From contig JAPVLO010000570.1 in the NCBI GenBank assembly GCA_027257055.1, positions 1,440,001 to 1,504,000 on the forward strand: 64,000 nucleotides of DNA, written 5' to 3'. Shown piece after piece: positions 12,192 to 23,009 of this stretch (its first letter is position 1; each line of letters begins with the position of its first letter). The notes under the pieces were generated by a model, which worked only from the letters and a program-made list of their open reading frames with translations, was not told the origin of the DNA and made no database searches. A program made the position numbers and the translations under genes. The stretch comes from Cephalopachus bancanus (taxonomy: Eukaryota; Chordata; Mammalia; Primates; Tarsiidae).

Positions 12192-13568
12192 AGTGCTACA
12201 ATAGACATGCAGTGCAGGCATTTTTTTTTTTTTTTTGTAGAATGATTTGACTCCCTCTGTTTATATTCCCAATAGGGAGATTGCTGGGTCATATGGAAGG
12301 TCAATTTCTAGTTCTTTCAGAAATGCCACACTGTTTTCCAAAGAGTTTGTACTAGTTTGCATTTCCATCAGCAGTGTAGTAGTGTTCCCTTTTCTCTGCA
12401 TCCTTGCCAGCATCTGTTGTTTCTTTTATTAATGATGGCCATTCTTACTAGGATTAGGTGATATCACAATGTGGTTTTGATTTGTCTTTCTCTGATAATT
12501 GAGGCTGAGCACTTTTTATGTATCTGTTGGCTCTCCATATATCTCCTTTTGAGAAATGTCTGTTTATGGCTTCTGCCCGTTTTTCAATGGGGCTGTTTGG
12601 TTTTTTCCTTTTGGCACATTTGAGTTCCTTGTAGATCCCAGGTCTTTGTCAGATATACAGTTAGCAAATATTTTTTTTCCAGTCTTTGGGCTGTCTCCCT
12701 GCTCTCTTAATGATTTCTTTTGCTTTGAAGAAGGTTTTCAGTTTGATGAGGTCCCACTTTTCCATCTTATCTCTTACAGCATGGGCACTTGGGTTTTGAT
12801 CAGGAATTGGTTGCCAGTTTCAATTTCCATAATGGTATCTCCTGAATTTTCTAAGGTTCTCATAGTTTGAGGTTTTAGGTTTAAGTCTTTGATCAATTTA
12901 GAGTTAATTTTTGTGTATGGTGATATGTTGGGTTCCTGTTTCAATCTTCTGCATATGATCAGCCAGGTTTCCCAGTACCCTTTACTGAATAGGTTCTCCT
13001 CTCTTCAGTGATTGTTCTTGGAGGCTTTGTCAAAGATGAATTGGTTGAGAAATCGAGGTTTTCCTTCCAGAATCTCAATCCTGTTCCATTAGTCTGTATG
13101 CTTGTTCCTTAACCAATTCTAGACTGTTTTGATTACTGTAACCTTATAGGAAAGTTTGAAGCCTGGAGGTTTGTTACCTCCTGCATTGTTTCTTTTGCTA
13201 TGGATTGTTTTGGCTATTTGTGGTCTTTTATATTTCCATATGAATTTCTGTATTGTCATTTCCAGGTATGAGAAGAATGATGTTAGTAATTTAATGGGTA
13301 TTGCATTGAATCTGTAGATTGCATTTAGTAGAATGGACATCTTAACAGTGTTGATTCTATCCATGAGCATAGAATAGTTTCCTTTTTGTTTGCATCTTCT
13401 TGGATTTATTTTGAGTAGTGTTTTGCAGTTCTCATTATCAAGGTCTTTCGCTTCTCTAGTTATGAAGATGCCAAGGTATTTCATGTTTTTTGTGGCTATT
13501 GTGAATGGGATTGTGCTTTTTATTTGGTTCTCTGCCTGTTTGTAGTTGGTGTATAAGAATGCCACTGT
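12192..13568 (-). mobile_element. L1-C, continuation after nested L1-A
   Basis: Resumes the minus-strand element exactly where 5578 stopped, and covers the ORF2 C-terminal region and RT thumb. One open stretch (13565-13119) carries [20 protein letters not shown] and [12 protein letters not shown]. It is interrupted by an Alu at 13569. Confidence 0.92.
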
Positions 13569-13866
13569 TGCCGGGCTTGGTGGCTCAGCCTGTAATCCCG
13601 TGCCTTAGAAGACTGAGGTGAGTGGATTGCCCGAGTCCACGGGTTTGAGACCCACCTGGGCAACTTGGCGAGACCTCATCTCTACAATAAATCAAAAAAT
13701 TAGCCAGGTATTGTAGTGTGCACCTGTAGTTCCAGCTAGTTGGAAGACTGAGGCGGAAGGATTGCTGGAGCCCAGCAGGTCGAGGCTGCAGTGACTGGGA
13801 GTGTGCCACTGCACTCCATTCTGGGCAGCAGAGTGAGACTCCAACTCAAAAAAAAAAAAAAAAAAA
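13569..13866 (+). mobile_element. Dimeric Alu (strepsirrhine type) inside L1-C
   Basis: Left arm starts at gccgggcttggtggctcagc and right arm ends ctccaactca plus an A tail. The TSD is agaatgccactgt (13556-13568) and agaatgcaactgt (13867-13879), one mismatch. The internal arm junction and the 'gtcgaggctgcagtgactgg' right arm mark it as 7SL-derived and dimeric. Confidence 0.95.
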
Positions 13867-14307
13867 AGAATGCAACTGTCTTTGCACATTTATTTTGTCC
13901 CCCAAGACTTTATCAAAGTCCTTTTTCAATGCTAGCAAGTTTTGACAGATTTTCTTGGGTTTTTGAGTTATAGGATCATATTGTCAGCAAAGAGAGATAA
14001 CTTAATTTTCTCTTTTCCTATTTGAATACCCCTGATTTCCTTCTCTTATCTAATTTCTCTAGGTAGGACTTCCAACACAATGTTGAACAATAGGGGTGAG
14101 TGTGGGCAGCCTTGCCTTGTTCCAATTTCCAGGGGAAATATTTCCAGTTTCTGTCTGTTTAGCAATATGTGAACTATGAGTTTATCATGGATGCCGCTTA
14201 CTATTTTGATTTATGTTCCTTCTATACCTAGGTGTTTGAGGGCTTTATCAAGAAGAGATGCTGGATTTTATTAAAAGCTTTTTCTGCCTCCAATGTTATA
14301 ATCAGAA
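13867..14307 (-). mobile_element. L1-C, 5'-truncated end
   Basis: RT-domain coding sequence in reverse complement (plus strand 'gttgaacaataggggtgagtg', 'agagagataacttaattttc'). The element is truncated near the active-site region and abuts the right TSD. Confidence 0.92.
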
Positions 14308-14320
14308 ACACTAGAATTTA
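14308..14320. repeat. 13-bp TSD, right copy
   Basis: acactagaattta, identical to 5132-5144. It dates the minus-strand insertion as a single event that preceded L1-A and the Alu. Confidence 0.9.
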
Positions 14321-15786
14321 AGGAGCAAACTGTTTTAGTTGATAATTCTTGTCAGAAACTTCATGATGCATTTATGACATCTTCAGAACAAAAACTAATA
14401 CTCCTGAACCAATAAAATGTGGTAAACCCTCAATTAAGGAACTTCCTCAGATTCCCTGCTGCCATCCACATCACCAATCCTTCTGCCCTCATCTAAATTT
14501 CCTGATCCTGTTTTTAGTTCCTAGCTTAACACAGTTTCAGTGATTATTCCTTTCCCTATAGACTGCTGCTGCACAATAATCTCTCTCAGTGGGACTCAAT
14601 GTGACTAGGATGAAGCCCTGTGGCCTCCCTGATCTCCCAATAGTTGGGAGAAATCCCAACTATTTCTCCACAAAGTCCATTGCTGAAGACACAAAAACAC
14701 TGACCTGTGTGAACAAAATGCATAAAATGTGAGCAAATATAAATGGACCATGTTTTGTTTTTCTCAAGTATGAACTTTATTTTGTATCAAATTCTGTGAG
14801 GAATGTGATCCAGAAATTTGAATTTGATGCCAAGAATACAGGTAATGTTGATATACAGAAAAGTCAAAAGAAACTGGTTTTGTCACATCGTTTTTAATCT
14901 CAGATTTTTCTCAGTAGATGGTGTTATCTAACCATTTTTTCTTTGTATTTCTAGCATCATTTCAATAACTTTCTATCAGTATGAAACAAGGCGAAAGATA
15001 TTGTCTCTTCATACTCTTCTCACTGTTTCATAATTTTACATTATCTTAGCCTTACATATGCTATTTTTTCAACACACCCATGCATACGTGCATGCACACA
15101 CAAGATCTATATAATGAAGAAACAGTCCAAAGTTAGGATACTAGGTACTATTTTCTATAAAAATCCAGATAGCAAATATTTTAGTTTTTACCAGATATAT
15201 AGTCACTATAACAACTACACTGCCTGCCCAGAGGACATTTGGAAATATGTGGAGAAATTTGTGGTTGACTCAGTTGACAAGTCAAATAGAAATCAAGTAG
15301 GTAGAGATCAGGGATGCTGCTAAGTATTCTATGTTACACAGGATAATCTCTCCATGGCAAATAACTGTATATTCTAAAATGTCATAGTGGCACAGTTGAG
15401 AAAAGCTGATATACAATAATATATTGCCTTCAAAATCTTCTGAAATACTTACTGGAGTCCCCATGTAGAAGCAGAGACCAACTGTTTTCCACCTTAAATC
15501 CTCTCTTACACCTTGACATTCTTGTTGCTGCCAATGCCCACAGTAGCAACTATACCATCATTGTCTAAAATGTGTTCAACACTTGTATCAGAGTTTTCTA
15601 AATATAGAGATGCTATTTTTGTCTTTTGGTATCTGGGATGAGACTATAGATGTCTAATATCTACAGTTGTAATATCAGCATTGAGGACATTATATCTCAT
15701 CACTATTGACACTGCTAAAATGATTGCTGCCAATACTAGGTCTCTCATCATCCTTACTGTTCTCATATTTTTCCCCACTTTATTTT
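14321..15786. other. Intergenic DNA without recognised feature
   Basis: Short ORFs only, with no domain and no repeat that I recognise. Looks single-copy. Confidence 0.5.
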
Positions 15787-16372
15787 ATTTTATTTTAGAG
15801 GTGGGGAGGGTCTCACTTTGTCATCCAGGCTGAGGTACAGTGGCACAATTACAGCTTGATGCAACCTCAAACTCCTAGGTTTAAGCAATCCCCTTGCCTC
15901 AGCCTCCTCAGTATCTGGGGAAACAGGCACAAGCCACCATGTCTGACTAATTTTTTGATTTTTTTTTTAATTGGAGTCTTACTCTGTTGCCCAGGCTGGA
16001 GTGCAATGGCATGCTCATGGTCACCCCAGCGTCGACCTGCTGGGTTCAGGTGATGCTTCTGCCTCAGCCTTCCAAGTAGACAGAACTACAGGAGTGCGTT
16101 ACCATGCCTGGCTAATTTGTAGAGACAAGGTCTCACCAAGTTGTCCAGGTTGGTCTAGAACCTGTGGACTCAGGCAATTCACTCGCCTTAGCCTCCCACA
16201 GTGCTGGGATTACAGGCTGAGCCACCAAGCTCGGCCAATTTTTTTTATTTTTTATAGAGATAAGATCTTGCTGTGTGCTAGACTGTTCTCAAACTCCTGG
16301 GCTCAAGCGATACTCCCACCCTGACTTCCAAATTTGCCAGGATTACAGGTGTGAGCCTCCACACCCAACCTT
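15787..16372 (-). mobile_element. Old Alu, split by a second Alu
   Basis: The right arm occupies 15787-15957 ('tctcactttgtcatccaggctg') and the left arm 16237-16372 ('ctcctgggctcaagcgatac'). Both are on the minus strand and diverged. The two parts together make one dimer. Confidence 0.85.
15958..16236 (-). mobile_element. Alu nested in an older Alu
   Basis: A second complete minus-strand dimer with its T tract at 15958-15972 and its left-arm end at ggcc (16236). It carries the strepsirrhine-type phrases 'gcgtcgacctgctgggttca' and 'gtgctgggattacaggctga'. It sits in the mid A-rich linker of the outer Alu, a common target. Confidence 0.85.
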
Positions 16373-16705
16373 TATCTACTATTTTATAACAACTTTTCCT
16401 TCTTGAGATCCAGGAAGCAATCTAAACAACATTTACCATACTATAGTCAGAATTACTCTTTACTTTGAACTGGCCTCATTTCCTAGAACCAGATTAAGCT
16501 CCTCAACTAATTTTTCCTTAGAATGAATTCTCTCCCAAAAGTATCTTAAGTCTCTGGCTCTTATCCATAATGTACATAGTAACTCTTTAAATATACTAAG
16601 TTGTACCCAAACTTTATTGTGAGCCACTTTTTGCTCACATGAGGATTTTCTGCTACATAGACAATTGATTAATTTATTCAATCACTATACACATACTTAC
16701 TGACT

Positions 16706-17030
16706 ACCACTCATTCATTCAAAAAAATTATGGAACACTTAGCATGTGCTAGGTAGTTTTTTGAGAAATGATGATATGGCAGTGGCAAGATAAGGCAAGA
16801 TCTTTACCCCAATGGAGTGCATATTCTAAATGAAAAAAAAAAGAAAAAAGTAATAAAGCAAATAAATGTATTTACCTGAAATAAATAGTAAAATGTGACT
16901 TCTAATAGAGAGAAGAATCTTTGGCATGGGTATAGTCAGGGAAGTTGTCTCTGAGGGTTATTTAACCTGAGACCTGAATTACGTGAAATATTTAGAGAAA
17001 ATATATTTCAAGTAGACAAAATAAGTGGAA
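16706..17030 (+). repeat. Ancient interspersed repeat (LINE 3'-end-like), family uncertain
   Basis: Shows the widespread mammalian phrase 'attcattcaaaaaaattatgg...acttagcatgtgctaggtag', then 'gggaagttgtctctgagggttatttaacctgagacctgaatt'. This is typical of old LINE 3' ends. I cannot name the subfamily by eye. Confidence 0.5.
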
Positions 17031-19458
17031 TAAATAAACAGAAAAAAGCCAGTGTGACTAGAAAATAGTTAGCAAGGGAGGGTGTGGTACAAAATGAAGT
17101 CAGAATCCGGCGGACTTCCAATTATACAGTGTCTACAAGTTCTAAGCATGGTGGTATGTAGTGGGATATCTTTATACATAAAATATATTTATGAGTATCA
17201 AAAGTATAGTTTAAAAGTATACATTAATCAAAATTCAAACACATAAATATATAACCACAAAGTACTATCGTAAGTACTATGGAGGAAAGTATCTAACTTA
17301 AGAGAGTACATAAAGTGTAAAACTTGTCTAATTAATGAGAAGCATCTTCTGGCAATGAGGATGAGCTGAGATCTATAGCATGAGTAGTTAATAAAATAGA
17401 ATGAGAGACAGATAAGCATTAAATAGACAAAATAAGTTAACTTTTTCAGTTTTTTAACAAGTGGTGAGACAAAGAACATATATGCCCCTTTAAAGAACTA
17501 AAGCCATTTTCTCCTTTCACTTGGAAGCACAAAATAAGAATATTTAGATTAAGAAGAAGCAAGTAGCTTAAAAGTAACAGCCTATTTTTGTTAACAATAA
17601 AATCAATAAGCCTGAAAAGCTTCACTCCAGGTTTCTATTGGTCATTCATTTCTTTCTCTGTGCTGCTATTACAGTATGACTTGGAAAATAAGGCCACATT
17701 TAGATTAGGTAAAGTGGGGCCAATGGAAGCTAAACAGCAAACTATTGCTGCAAACTCCCTGGAAAGGTAGGTAAATAGTCATTTGGAGAAAGGCACAGTG
17801 CTATCAGCTTCTAGAAATTTTTCTTAGTACTCTGGTTGTATTCTTCTATAATTTGTCATTGAGGCCTTTTCCTGGAGAGTGGCTAACAGGTCTCCCAGGG
17901 ATTTTGTGGTGAATGTTTACAAACTGCCTTTCATAAATTATTTCTCCATCCTGGTAGATTGCCTAATGTCTAAGTGTCTGACTGTGACCAGGTGCCCTCT
18001 AACAGGAAACTTGTTAATGCTGTCAGATGTCTTTTTGGCTATTCTCTGACCTATGTCCAGTTTATTTCTATCAAGATAACTCTTCTCTAGGAAAGACCTG
18101 ACCATGAGGAGAACTGGGTGAGATACAGAGGAGGCAACTTAACAAAACATATGAAATAGCAGAAGAGGTATATTATTTAAAAATTTCAGAGATAAGAAAA
18201 TAGCATACTTGCAGGGCTAGAGGGAAGGGAAAGCCATTTGGGACACTAGCAGGCAGAGAGCAGGAGAAAGAAAATAAGAAAATTGTGGACCAAAGCCTTT
18301 ATTGAAATCTAGGATGTTATCTAAGCCTTGGTGAGATTAGAGCAAGTAGGCAAGAGTTCTGTGGAGTCATGCTGAGACTGAGAGGCAGTCTCTGTTGCAT
18401 ATTTGTGCAGTCTATGCAAGGTGTAAGGGTCGGTCAAGTAGTATCTAGCTGCCTTATAAAAAGGTGGTCACCAGGAGGTAGTTGTACAAGCAGATATCTG
18501 GATCAATTACCTTGAGGCATAGGAAAGAGGTAGGTAACTGGAAACTGTGTCAAGGATGATTAAGTCCTGCAACTGGTATGAGAAATTTAAAATTATATTC
18601 AACATGAATTTATATTTAAAATTATATTCAACATGAATTCTGAGGCAACATAGAACTAAGAGAAACCATTGCACTGGCCTCATGAAAATTTTAGCCAAGA
18701 AAACATTTCTAGAAATGTACAGTTCTGGTAATGTTCATGAAGCAAACAGAAAAGGAAAACAATGATGATGAAGAGTCACATGTATGAAACAAAAAGTAAT
18801 TTTATAACACGATGGCATGTGTATGTAGCAATAAAATATCAGCTGTAGGTAATAGAACAATTGGCTAAGTGGCCTAAGCCAGAATTTTAAATGTGTCACA
18901 TAAAAAGAAATAAAAAAGTGGGTAACCCCTGACTCGTTCCAGTTCCAGTGATGTTTTAGAAGAGATATGGTTGTGATAGTCTGAAATACCTTTTACTCTG
19001 AAATTTGAAACACCTTGTAATTTTCAGATGTTAGTGTTGATGTTCACAAACTATGTGTATTTATCACCACCACTATCATTTCTAATATTTGCTCAAGAAA
19101 TAAGACAAACATTAATCTGTTATTAGACAACCTCAGATCCTGAGAGAATTTAAGAAGTTCCAAAAACTACATGACATTTCCCCTGAAGTAGACCTAAACA
19201 GTACTTCTTTTATAAACAACCAAAATTGACATGCCCTCAAGTAGAGATTAAAGTCAAAGCAGAGATGGCATTATAGACTGAAATCTATAAACATGCATCT
19301 TTTACATTTTACTGATGTCATTTAATTTTCAAAGGCTAACACAGTTGACAATGGAGAAATAAAAAATATTTGAGGTTCATTAAATGATTGTAAACCATTT
19401 TCTGTCAGTACTATGAAGACAAGCAAAATAAATCACCATAACAACATATACACTGGAG
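17031..19458. other. Intergenic DNA, mostly unique
   Basis: No gene seen. The only structure noted is a 29-bp tandem duplication at 18586-18639. Confidence 0.5.
18586..18639. repeat. 29-bp tandem duplication
   Basis: The 25-mer tttaaaattatattcaacatgaatt occurs at 18586 and again at 18615. It explains the repeated motif in this short stretch. Confidence 0.85.
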
Positions 19459-19460
19459 TA

Positions 19461-20064
19461 TAGGAGGAGAGATTCCAAAAAATGAAATTTATTTATAAAA
19501 ATTGTGTATCTATTCTTACATGTTTAAGCTTCAGTCACCTTTGAAGTACTCTTTGTTTGATGCACTATACTTATTGAGGTGCTTTTTCCACTGCTTAATA
19601 CAGTTTTTGAACTCATCAAATTTTTATGCCTTTTAGAACTTCTGCCACTTTTTTGTTTGTCTCACCTCTTCCAAATCACATATAGGAAAAAAGTTTCCTT
19701 TTGAGGACTTTTTTCTTCCGGGAAAACAAAAGAAAGTTACTTGGGGAAAGATCTGGTGAATAGTAAGGGGGAGGCATAGAGGTCATGCCATTTTGGGTCA
19801 GAAACTGTTGAACTCGGTGTGGGCAGATGCATTAACTACGGCATATTGTTTGTGCAAATTACCAATCATGAAATGGGCAGATGCATTGAAAGAATCTTGA
19901 ACAAAAATGTTACTGAAGATGAATTCAGACTCTCACAACAATGACAACTGGTAAATTGATGTAGGTGAGTCCTTAGAACACTTACCTAGTGAGGAAATTC
20001 TGTAATACAAAGGATTCACCCTCCAAAAGATAATTCTGTTTTTTTCTTAGTGTCCCCTCCTTCA
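19461..20064 (-). mobile_element. mariner-like DNA transposon, internally deleted (copy 1)
   Basis: About 604 bp between TA dinucleotides (19459-19460 and 20065-20066). The left end ggaggagattccaaaaaa pairs loosely with the inverted right end (aaggaggggacactaagaaa). The body aligns by eye with 49091-50202 ('cttcagtcacctttgaagtactct', 'ggaaaacaaaagaaagttacttgggg', 'gtcatgccatttt'). The transposase reads on the minus strand but is fragmentary. A full mariner is about 1.3 kb, so this is a deletion derivative. Confidence 0.8.
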
Positions 20065-20114
20065 TAAGCAAACTCTTCCTGGAAGACCAAATTGACATAT
20101 GAACAATGTCATGT

Positions 20115-20120
20115 GTTGTA
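20115..20120. repeat. 6-bp TSD of solo LTR, left
   Basis: gttgta, repeated at 21549-21554 on the other side of the LTR. Confidence 0.75.
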
Positions 20121-20319
20121 TGCCAGAGGCCAGCTCTGGGGGGTTCACGGGGACCCGAGAAGGAGGTGTGATGAGGCGAGGGAATGAGGAGTCATGACCA
20201 TAGTTTCTTCAGGCACTCTGGCAATCAAACATACCAGGTTGTGTTTATTTATACCAAATTATAAATTAATCATTTTTTGTGGTTATACAATCACCAAATA
20301 ATTTCATTATTTTATCACA

Positions 20320-20334
20320 GACACTGCATGTTCT
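20320..20334. promoter_or_regulatory. Possible steroid-receptor half-site in the LTR
   Basis: gacactgcatgttct contains a perfect TGTTCT half-site with a weak partner three bases away. It lies between the ORF stop and the polyadenylation signal, where MMTV LTRs carry hormone response elements. One half-site is easily found by chance. Confidence 0.2.
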
Positions 20335-20802
20335 CATGTCTTACAAGATTTATTATAAAGTTAATGATTAATACAACTTGCCCATAAACACAAAACCAGT
20401 TTTTGTGGTTATCACTACCACCACCTGCTGGACTATTAACCTTATGTACTTAACATCATATTTCATGAAAATATTTAATTTTCTATAAGGAAAATAAAAG
20501 GTAAAAAAGGACAATCACCTATTAAAGCAATAATATGTGGATTCACACAAAGCTTACTTCATCTATTCTAAATATTCCTAACTTATTTTTATAATTGAGC
20601 AATAGCAAAAAGTCATTATTATTAATTATATCAAGCTTAGCTAATTATATCTATTCTCACAATCTTCTATTGAATAATAGCTACATTTAATTTTCTTATA
20701 CCATTAGTTTACTTTGTAGCAAATTTTTATTTTCTATGCTTTTAGAATTAAACACCATGGTGGGCTACTACATTTAATTCTTACCCAGAGAGACAGAGAG
20801 TT

Positions 20803-21520
20803 TCATTTAACACATCTGCCATCTACCCAAGCCCACCTAACCATGTCTTCATCATAAACTCCGGTGTAAGGTAAAGGAAGATCTAGCCATGATAAATCTT
20901 GGGTGCGGCTTCTATCCCTAGGGGCCCACCAAACTCTATTATTAATATTATATCCCACATGTTGTCCTGCTCTAATAGTAGGTAAGAGCTTAGGGGCTTT
21001 ATTTTTTGGAGTTCCGGTCTTATGACTAATCTGATGTTTAACTATACCTATGTTATCTGTAACAGTTTTTACCTCAGTTTCTGTTAATTCTTTATGCCAC
21101 AACTTTAATAGAAAATCTCTAAGTGTTTCATTTACCATACAGTTAAGGATACATTTTGTTGCAGTGGATGTTACAATAATTGGTTCTATTGACGGTTGGA
21201 TTGTCATGACCTCTCCTATTCTTATTTACATTTCCTGAGGTGTATGTAGCCAATGTTGAAACATTAACTGCTTTATTACTGACATTGTAGACACTGTACC
21301 CTCCAATTCTGGTTACATTATTCTTTTCCGAGGTAGAATGAAACATATTATTCCTATAAGGCAGGAGCATAGCAATATAATGGGAATAACCAGGCGACCA
21401 TGAATCACAGGGCAGCTATGCAGAACTTTCTTCAAGACTTTCCGTGGAGCCTTGCCACACACACGGATCCCCTCTGGGGCTTTGCCTTCCAGGGGGGTGT
21501 CTTCATTTGGTTCCTATGCT
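20803..21520 (-). pseudogene. Broken ORF inside the solo LTR, sag (superantigen)-like architecture
   Basis: The reading frames lie in the first half of the LTR on its own strand, where MMTV-type viruses encode Sag, a type II membrane glycoprotein. In order, three pieces in different frames are visible. First come short frames near the LTR 5' end. They lead to a 20-residue hydrophobic stretch at 21393-21334, followed by basic residues. Next is an open frame at 21370-21143 with several N-x-S/T sites (NNVT, NVSN, NVST, NRTN). Last is a 134-codon open frame at 21207-20803 with a further NETL site, a tryptophan-rich VWWAPRDRS segment and a C-terminus ending DGRCVK. So there is a short cytoplasmic part, one membrane span and a glycosylated ectodomain. 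Frame breaks between the pieces show it is dead. The sag assignment rests on position and architecture, not an alignment; an env remnant is the main alternative. Confidence 0.45.
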
Positions 21521-21554
21521 GAGCCCCGGATTGTCATGGCCTACGCCAGTTGTA

Positions 21555-23009
21555 TGAAGGTTGTGTGCTTTACATTTTAGGCTTACAAAAAGTCAAATTA
21601 AGATTATAAACACTAATTTGGTGACTAAGAGGCTTATTGCAGCCATTTAAGAAAATATAATGGGGAAGAAATTTACATAGTTTTGTTTTTATCGTAGTGT
21701 CATTGCAGTTGAAATAATTTATGAGACCCTAGATAAGCTCTCAAAACCTGAAATTTTTTGCACTGTGGCAGTGGAACAAGTAGCAGAAATTGGCATTCCA
21801 CTTAAGGAAATATGTATTTAACTACAAATGAAGACAAGACAACATGGCAAATGCAACACCAGTGTTTCTCAAAAACATCATCTATGAATAGGTCTACTCC
21901 AGTTTTAATTTTTACTCAGACTTTTCATTTTAACACATTATTATTATAAATATGCACATTAAAAATAAGCTGGAATCTTAGATTAACCTCCACATTGTAC
22001 TTCTAGCTTCTGCTATTAAATTGTCTAGTAGTATATAAGACACATGTAGTGAACAAAGAGTCTCACTTTACAATATGACTAAATCTGAAAGATCATATAT
22101 TGTAATAAATAACAAAACAACTGTGGAAAGAGTGTTGTACTACAACAAAATTTGGAGGACAGCTTTATGGCACAACTGTTCAGCCTTGTCTAGCACATAT
22201 TTCATGACTACAACTACTTTTTTATATTTACATTTGCTAGCACTTTTGTTATTTTGTAAGGAACACATTTGTGAATCAATAAACTAAAAATAAGTTTTTT
22301 AAAAAGACAATACAAATTTCTCAAGAAGTATAAGATTAAATGTGCAAGTTGCACAAATGTGCTATTCTCTTAGATTAAATGACTCTTATTCTAAAGTAAT
22401 TAAATTATTTAATTAATTGGATTAATTATTAATTTGATTAATTAATTGCTTGATTCTAGTTTTTCATATGCATGAACAAAAAGTAAAGTGATAAGTATAT
22501 TAGTAGGCTTCTTTACCAAAATTTCACAAACTGCAACATGATGGTAATTTCAGATTAATAACAGCAAGCTCTATAAATAGAAAATGTAATTTTTAATAAT
22601 GGCATTATTTTTCTCATCCTTATGAAGTCAATATAAAGTCATGAGAAGTTTATTCTCTGAAGTGAAACATTTAAAATTGTTGTGAATGCTGTTTCAAACT
22701 CAGTTTAAAAGTTCAATGCAGAAATAAAATTATTTGTAAAGTCATAATAAGAATACAAATATTGATGAAGCAAAGGTTATTGCAAACTATTTTCTTATTA
22801 AATTAAGGATCCTATGAAGAAGTTTATTTGATAAATCTGTGTGTTTGTGGTACACACACAATTTATCATTGCATTCTACATGCTGGGATATTCTATTAAT
22901 AAATATAGAAAACATAGTCAACAACATTTAAAGCTATTTACATGAACAAAAAATAACTGATAAAACTATACATTTCTGTGTAATAAAGATGGTCTTGAAT
23001 AATAATTTT
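21555..23009. other. AT-rich intergenic DNA without recognised feature
   Basis: No gene or named repeat seen. 22395-22450 is a simple TTAA-rich stretch. Confidence 0.5.

Larger units (their letters stand above)
20121..21548 (-). mobile_element. Long (1.43-kb) solo LTR, class II / betaretrovirus-like
   Basis: On the minus strand the segment starts TGGCGTAGGCC and ends CTCTGGCA, so it has TG...CA termini, and it is bracketed by gttgta/gttgta (6 bp, typical of class II ERVs). The two ends are not alike, so it is one LTR rather than a short provirus. A minus-strand AATAAA lies at 20249-20244, about 124 bp before the end, as expected for the R region. At 1.43 kb it is far longer than usual primate LTRs and close to the MMTV LTR, the best-known LTR that carries an accessory coding region. 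No gag, pol or env adjoins it. Confidence 0.75.

Noticed and set aside
20803..21207. Reading the 134-codon frame as an intact host gene
   Set aside because: It lies wholly inside a TSD-bounded LTR, and its apparent upstream part is in other frames.
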